Assembly (NCBI RefSeq): GCF_003347205.1
Contig: NZ_QQBJ01000016.1
Coordinates: 1 to 64,000 of the forward strand
Reading direction: 5' to 3'
From: Mycolicibacterium moriokaense
GTDB taxonomy: Bacteria; Actinomycetota; Actinomycetes; Mycobacteriales; Mycobacteriaceae
Length of the DNA: 64,000 nucleotides
The number at the start of each line of letters is the position of its first letter. Positions within the stretch are counted from its first letter, which is position 1. The notes under the pieces are model-generated. The model searched no databases and was not told where the DNA came from. It saw nothing but the letters and a program-made list of their open reading frames with translations. Below, one piece after another: positions 59,808 through 64,000 of this stretch. Position numbers and translations under genes: made by a program.

Positions 59808-61394
59808 ATGAGCACCCTCATCCCCGGCGCGGGGACGCGCACCCCAGGGAACCCGTACTACATAACGACAGCGATCGCCTATCCCAACGGCGACCCGCAC
59901 GTCGGCCACGCCTACGAATACATCGCCACCGACGCGATCGCGCGGTTCAAGCGGCTTGACGGCTACGACGTGCGCTACCTCACCGGCACCGACGTGCACG
60001 GGCTGAAGATGGCCGAGACGGCGGCGGGGCTGGGCATCCCGACCGCGGAGCTGGCCCGGCGCAACTCGGATGTGTTCCAGCGGCTGCAGGACAAGCTGAA
60101 CATCTCCTACGACCGGTTCATCCGCACCTCCGACGACGACCACTACGAGGCGTCGAAGGAGATCTGGAAACGGATGAACGAGTCCGGCGACATCTACCTC
60201 GACGCCTACAAGGGCTGGTACTCGATTCGCGACGAACGCTTCTTCACCGAGGGCGAGACCACCGTCGGCGCCGACGGCGTTCGGGTGTCCACCGAGACCG
60301 GCGCGCCGGTGACGTGGACCGAGGAGCAGACCTACTTCTTCCGGCTGTCGGCCTACGCCGACAAGCTGCTGGCCCACTATCGGGACAACCCCGATTTCAT
60401 CGGACCCGACGTACGCCGCAACGAGGTGGTCAGCTTCGTCTCCGGCGGCCTGCGCGACCTGTCGATATCGCGCACGACGTTCGACTGGGGCGTGCCGGTG
60501 CCCGACCATCCCGACCACGTGATGTACGTGTGGGTCGACGCGCTGACCAACTACCTGACCGGCGTCGGCTTCCCCGACACCTCCTCGGAGCTGTTCACCC
60601 GGTTCTGGCCGGCCGACCTGCACATGATCGGCAAGGACATCATCCGGTTCCACACCGTGTACTGGCCGGCGTTTCTGATGTCGGCGGGAATCGAGTTGCC
60701 GCGCAGGGTCTTCGTGCACGGCTTCGTGCTCAACCGCGGCGAGAAGATGAGCAAGTCGGTGGGCAACGTCGTCGACCCGGTGAACCTCGTCGACACGTTC
60801 GGCGTCGACCCGGTGCGCTACTTCTTCCTTCGCGAGGTGCCGTTCGGGCAGGACGGCAGCTACAGCGAGGACGCGATCATCGCCCGCGTCAACGCCGACC
60901 TGGCCAATGAGCTGGGCAACCTGGCGCAGCGGTCGCTGTCGATGGTGGCCCGCAACCTCGACGGGGTGGTGCCGGAGCCGGGCGAGTTCACCGACGACGA
61001 CCGCAACCTGCTGGCGCGCGCGGGCGAGGACCTGCTCACGATGGTGCGGGCGCACTTCGAGGTGCCGGCGATGAACCTCGCGCTGGAAGCCATCTGGCTG
61101 CTGCTCGGCGAGGCCAACCGCTATTTCTCGGCACAGCAGCCGTGGGTGCTGCGCAAGTCGGAGGCCGAGGCGGACCAGCAGCGGTTCCGCACCGTGCTCT
61201 ACACGACGATGGAGGTGGTGCGGGTCGCCGCGCTGCTGGCGCAGCCGGTGATGCCGGCGTCGGCGGCCACGCTGCTCGACCTCCTCGGCCAGCCCGACGA
61301 CCAGCGCGATTTCACGGCGATCGGCACGCGGCTGCAGCCGGGCACGGCGCTGCCCGCGCCGGTCGGCGTGTTCCCCCGCTACCAGGTGCAGTGA
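59808..61394 (+). CDS. metG: Methionyl-tRNA synthetase
   Basis: 528 residues. Class I signature HVGH (from ~31) after '[14 protein letters not shown]', and '[15 protein letters not shown]' with KMSKS from ~314. There is no zinc-knuckle insert with Cys4 and no C-terminal dimerisation domain, as usual for the short mycobacterial form. It charges tRNA-Met for initiation and elongation. The ATG has GATGAGGA immediately upstream. Divergent from tatD. Confidence 0.97.
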   Translation: MSTLIPGAGTRTPGNPYYITTAIAYPNGDPHVGHAYEYIATDAIARFKRLDGYDVRYLTGTDVHGLKMAETAAGLGIPTAELARRNSDVFQRLQDKLNISYDRFIRTSDDDHYEASKEIWKRMNESGDIYLDAYKGWYSIRDERFFTEGETTVGADGVRVSTETGAPVTWTEEQTYFFRLSAYADKLLAHYRDNPDFIGPDVRRNEVVSFVSGGLRDLSISRTTFDWGVPVPDHPDHVMYVWVDALTNYLTGVGFPDTSSELFTRFWPADLHMIGKDIIRFHTVYWPAFLMSAGIELPRRVFVHGFVLNRGEKMSKSVGNVVDPVNLVDTFGVDPVRYFFLREVPFGQDGSYSEDAIIARVNADLANELGNLAQRSLSMVARNLDGVVPEPGEFTDDDRNLLARAGEDLLTMVRAHFEVPAMNLALEAIWLLLGEANRYFSAQQPWVLRKSEAEADQQRFRTVLYTTMEVVRVAALLAQPVMPASAATLLDLLGQPDDQRDFTAIGTRLQPGTALPAPVGVFPRYQVQ

Positions 61395-61409
61395 CGCGCG
61401 TCACGTCCT

Positions 61410-61436
61410 GTCACGTCTCGCGGCCCGGCGGTGTCT
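61410..61436 (+). promoter_or_regulatory. ECF41-type promoter before the flavoprotein/sigma operon
   Basis: TGTCACG (61410-61416), 16 bases, then TGTC (61433-61436). The published ECF41 promoter pattern is TGTCACA, 16 bases, CGTC. The match is one base off in each box. It lies 33 bases before the flavoprotein ATG and could be read by the sigma factor encoded by the second gene of the operon. Confidence 0.6.
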
Positions 61437-61468
61437 CAAGGGCATAAGCGAAAAGGACAGGAGACACC

Positions 61469-62650
61469 ATGACCGGCACGCGCACACACGTCATCGTCAT
61501 CGGCGGGGGCTATGCGGGCACATTCGCGGCCAACCATCTGCGGCTGCGCAACGACATCGACATCACGTTGATCAACCCGCGGCCGCGGTTCGTCGAACGC
61601 ATCCGGCTGCACCAGCTGGTCGCGGGCAACCACGACGCGACCGCCGACTACGGCTCGCTGCTGGGCGAGGGCATCAACCTGGTCGTCGACAGCGCCACCA
61701 AGATCAACACGTCCGTTCGCACCGTGGAGTTCGCGTCGGGCCGTAGGCCGTTGCGCTACGACTACGTCATCTACGCCGTCGGCAGCACCGGAGCGGTGCC
61801 GGCCATCCCCGGCGCCGAATTCGCCTATCCCCTGTCGGAATTCGAGTATGCCCAGCGGCTGCGCGACGCCGTCGCCGAACTTCACCCCGACGCGCCGGTC
61901 ACGGTCGTCGGTGCGGGGCTGACCGGAATCGAGATGGCGTCCGAGCTGGCCGAACAGGGCCGTGCGGTGACGCTGGTCTGCGGCGGGCAGCTCGCCCCGT
62001 CGGTGTCGGAGCCCGCCCGCGGGTCCATCGCGAAGTGGATGGCCAAGCACGGCGTCGCGGTGCTCACCGATGACGTCGTCACCGAGGTGCGCAAGGATGC
62101 GGTGGTGTTCGCCGACGGCGCGGTGCGGCCGAGCGCGCTGACCATCTGGACCGCGGGCTTCGGCGTGCCGCCGCTGGCCGCCGACAGCGGGCTGCGCACC
62201 GACGCGCTGGGCCGGTTGCTCACCGACGAGACGCTGACCAGCGTGGACGACGGCCGGGTGGTCGCCGCCGGCGACTGCGCCGCCCCGTCGAACCTGCCGC
62301 TGCGGATGAGCTGCCAGGCGGCCGGACCGCTGGGCTTGCAGGCCGCCGAAACCGTGCTGAGCCGCATCGCCGCCACCGAACCCGACGCCATCGAGCCGGT
62401 GTTCCTGGCGCAGTGCATCAGCCTGGGCCGGCGCGGGGCCACGCTGCAGCCCACCCGTAGGGACGACTCCCCGAAGAACTACTACCTGGGTGGCCGGCTG
62501 GTCGCCTCGGTGAAGGAAGCCATCTGCAAGGGCACCCTGTGGGGGCTGCGCCGCGAGGCCCACAAGCCCGGATCGGCGTTCATGTTCTCCGGAGACAAGC
62601 GTTCCGTGGCTGCGGTGACGGACGCCGCCCGGGTGGTCACGAACCCGTGA
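61469..62650 (+). CDS. NADH dehydrogenase-like FAD-dependent oxidoreductase
   Basis: 393 residues. FAD site 'HVIVIGGGYAGTFAANHLR', NAD site 'VTVVGAGLTGIEMASELAEQG', 'AGDCAAPSNLPLRMSCQAAGPLG' near the C-terminus. The NDH-2/AIF-like fold is clear, but it is shorter than respiratory Ndh and lacks the membrane-anchor C-terminus. The oxidoreductase partner of ECF41 sigma factors is often this type. AGGACAGGAG precedes the ATG. Its stop overlaps the GTG of the sigma gene, so the two are co-translated. Confidence 0.88.
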   Translation: MTGTRTHVIVIGGGYAGTFAANHLRLRNDIDITLINPRPRFVERIRLHQLVAGNHDATADYGSLLGEGINLVVDSATKINTSVRTVEFASGRRPLRYDYVIYAVGSTGAVPAIPGAEFAYPLSEFEYAQRLRDAVAELHPDAPVTVVGAGLTGIEMASELAEQGRAVTLVCGGQLAPSVSEPARGSIAKWMAKHGVAVLTDDVVTEVRKDAVVFADGAVRPSALTIWTAGFGVPPLAADSGLRTDALGRLLTDETLTSVDDGRVVAAGDCAAPSNLPLRMSCQAAGPLGLQAAETVLSRIAATEPDAIEPVFLAQCISLGRRGATLQPTRRDDSPKNYYLGGRLVASVKEAICKGTLWGLRREAHKPGSAFMFSGDKRSVAAVTDAARVVTNP

Positions 62651-63564
62651 TCACCCGCGGCACGGCCGACGAGCACGCCGAGAGGTTCACCCACCTGCGT
62701 CCGCTGCTGTTCACGATCGTCTACGAGATCCTCGGTTCGGCAACCGAATCCGACGACGTGCTGCAGGACAGCTATCTGCGGTGGGCCGACGTGGATCTCG
62801 CGACGGTGCGCGACACCAAGTCGTATCTGGCGCAACTGGTCACCCGGCAGGCGCTCAACACGCTGCGTGCGGGCGCCCGCCGTCGCGAGGACTACATCGG
62901 GCCGTGGCTGCCGGAACCGCTGCTGCTCGACGAAGCCGACCCGTCGGCCGATGTCGTTCTCGCCGAGTCGGTTTCGATGGCGATGCTGGTGCTGCTGGAG
63001 ACGCTGACGCCGGACGAGCGCGCGGTCTTCGTGCTGCGCGAGGTGTTCGGCTTCGACTACGACGAGATCGCCGGCGCCGTCGGCAAGTCCGTCGCCACCG
63101 TCCGCCAGGTCGCCCACCGCGCCCGCGAGCACGTGCACGCGCGGCGCAAGCGCTTCGAGCCCGCGGACTCCACCAGGACCGCCGCGCTGACCGAGCAGTT
63201 CATGACCGCCGCATCGACGGGCGACGTCGACGGCCTGCTCGCGATGCTGGCCCCCGACGCCACCTGGACCGCCGACAGCGGCGGCAAGGCGTCGGCGGCC
63301 CGCAGGCCCATCGTCGGCGCGCAGAAGGTCGCCAACGTCTTGGTCGGGCTGTTCCGCGTTGCGGCCGAACGGATGCCGAACGTCCGGTTCGAGACGGCGA
63401 CCTACAACAGCGCGCCCGCCGTGGTCATCTACGACGGCGAGCACCTCGAGGGCGTGTTCATGGTCGAGGTCACCGACGGGTTGATCAGCCACTTCTATGC
63501 GATGCGCAACCCGGACAAGCTGCTCGGGATCGCCGTCCCGCGGGAGATCGCCCGCGAAGTCTGA
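62647..63564 (+). CDS. sigJ: ECF41-group RNA polymerase sigma factor (SigJ-like)
   Basis: 305 residues from a GTG overlapping the flavoprotein stop. Sigma region 2 ('RFTHLRPLLFTIVYEILGSATESDDVLQDSYLRW') and region 4 ('LETLTPDERAVFVLREVFGFDYDEIAGAVGKSVATVRQVAHRAREHV'), then a SnoaL-like C-terminal domain (about 185-295). The group markers WLPEP (in the linker), D-S-G-G-K (variant of DGGGK) and NPDKL are all present; the C-terminal domain both activates and restrains the sigma factor, replacing a separate anti-sigma protein. It probably drives the promoter upstream of its own operon. Symbol by similarity to mycobacterial SigJ; paralogues exist. Confidence 0.87.
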   Translation: MITRGTADEHAERFTHLRPLLFTIVYEILGSATESDDVLQDSYLRWADVDLATVRDTKSYLAQLVTRQALNTLRAGARRREDYIGPWLPEPLLLDEADPSADVVLAESVSMAMLVLLETLTPDERAVFVLREVFGFDYDEIAGAVGKSVATVRQVAHRAREHVHARRKRFEPADSTRTAALTEQFMTAASTGDVDGLLAMLAPDATWTADSGGKASAARRPIVGAQKVANVLVGLFRVAAERMPNVRFETATYNSAPAVVIYDGEHLEGVFMVEVTDGLISHFYAMRNPDKLLGIAVPREIAREV

Positions 63565-63576
63565 CAAGCTGGGCCG

Positions 63577-64000
63577 ATGCGGATCGAGCGCCTCGGCGAC
63601 CTCGGCAGCGCCCCCAGGGTGCTGAGGGCTGTCGCGGCGGCCGCGCAGCGTCGCGGGCTTGCTCCGCCCGCCGCGCTGCTCGGCGAGTGGTTCGGCTGCG
63701 GGGCGGTGATCGCGCCGACGGTCGCGATCGAGCCCGTCGCCGTCGGCGATTTCGGCGTGCTGAGTAGCGCTGAGCGCAACCGGGCACGCCGAAATCGCGA
63801 TGACGGCGCGGTCGGCGGCGGCTGGTTCGGGTATCTGTGCTATCCGGACGCGGGCGCCGACGGACGCGGTGCGCGCATCCCCGAGGCGGCAGGCGGGGCG
63901 ACCGACTGCGTACTGCGCCAGGACAGCGACGGGCGCTGGTGGTACGAAAGCCTGTCCGGCAGTCCGCTTTCGGGGTGGGTGGCCGAGGCGTTGCGAAACC
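63577..64000 (+). CDS. pabB: Aminodeoxychorismate synthase component I, N-terminal part (cut by window end)
   Basis: The first ~141 codons are present from the ATG 12 bases past the sigma-factor stop. The frame shows the N-terminal domain features of PabB/TrpE proteins ('LLGEWFGCGAVIAPTVAIEP', 'GGGWFGYLCYPD', 'DGRWWYE'). The chorismate-binding catalytic domain lies beyond the window, so the call also leans on locus order: Rv1005c, next to metG in M. tuberculosis, is pabB. The full enzyme makes 4-amino-4-deoxychorismate for folate. Confidence 0.75.
   Translation, partial: MRIERLGDLGSAPRVLRAVAAAAQRRGLAPPAALLGEWFGCGAVIAPTVAIEPVAVGDFGVLSSAERNRARRNRDDGAVGGGWFGYLCYPDAGADGRGARIPEAAGGATDCVLRQDSDGRWWYESLSGSPLSGWVAEALRN

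Overview
The window looks like a chromosomal segment of a fast-growing mycobacterium (Mycolicibacterium-type). The evidence is high GC, frequent GTG starts, leaderless TANNNT promoters and mycobacterial marker genes (rpfB, lpqT, lpqU, an FadD/Pks16-type ligase, IniB-like and SigJ-like proteins). From memory, the backbone gene order (pabB, metG, tatD, rpfB, ksgA, ispE, pks16-like, pth, rplY, lpqT, prs, glmU, TetR, mfd, mazG, lpqU, eno, ftsB, DUF501, ppx, kdp) matches M. tuberculosis Rv1005c-Rv1031 read in reverse, with several insertions.

Layout. 1-8911: a partial RibD/DHFR-like gene, a large repetitive IniB-like glycine-rich protein, an asparagine permease with a small membrane protein, a lipoprotein with two CHRD/SOD-like domains, a tRNA-Leu(TAA), a DMT exporter and a DedA protein. 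9073-17254: a high-affinity K+ uptake operon kdpFABCDE, preceded by a 27-codon membrane ORF. KdpC carries an unusual ~105-residue, four-cysteine insert. 17268-26328: an accessory stretch with a Asp-nucleophile hydrolase diverging from a propionyl-CoA synthetase-type ligase across a long inverted repeat, two DUF21/CBS membrane proteins behind two tiny overlapping leader ORFs, a PaaX/Rieske/enoyl-CoA hydratase catabolic group, a 34-residue Cys/His-rich microprotein, and a DUF4383 protein. 26335-44511: the housekeeping backbone, carrying an IdeR-type box in front of efeO-efeB (iron uptake, no efeU seen here).

44508-52996 is an accessory block absent, as far as I recall, from the M. tuberculosis locus. 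It holds a Baeyer-Villiger-type monooxygenase operon with SDR, VOC, a PF10118 diiron-like protein and a conserved unknown protein, plus a divergent TetR regulator, an epoxide-hydrolase-like enzyme and an aminoglycoside-phosphotransferase-fold enzyme. An exact 10-mer (CTTTACATCT) occurs both in the tetR promoter and in the hydrolase/phosphotransferase divergent promoter, suggesting one regulon.

53022-64000: a fatty-acyl-AMP ligase with a leaderless 64-codon ORF in front of it, ispE, a soluble non-RD Ser/Thr kinase inserted antisense between ispE and ksgA, then ksgA (no ATG/GTG/TTG start for its conserved N-terminus), rpfB, tatD, metG, and an NADH-dehydrogenase-like flavoprotein co-transcribed with an ECF41 (SigJ-type) sigma factor whose own-type promoter lies upstream. 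The window ends inside pabB. No phage, insertion sequence, rRNA or CRISPR array was seen.
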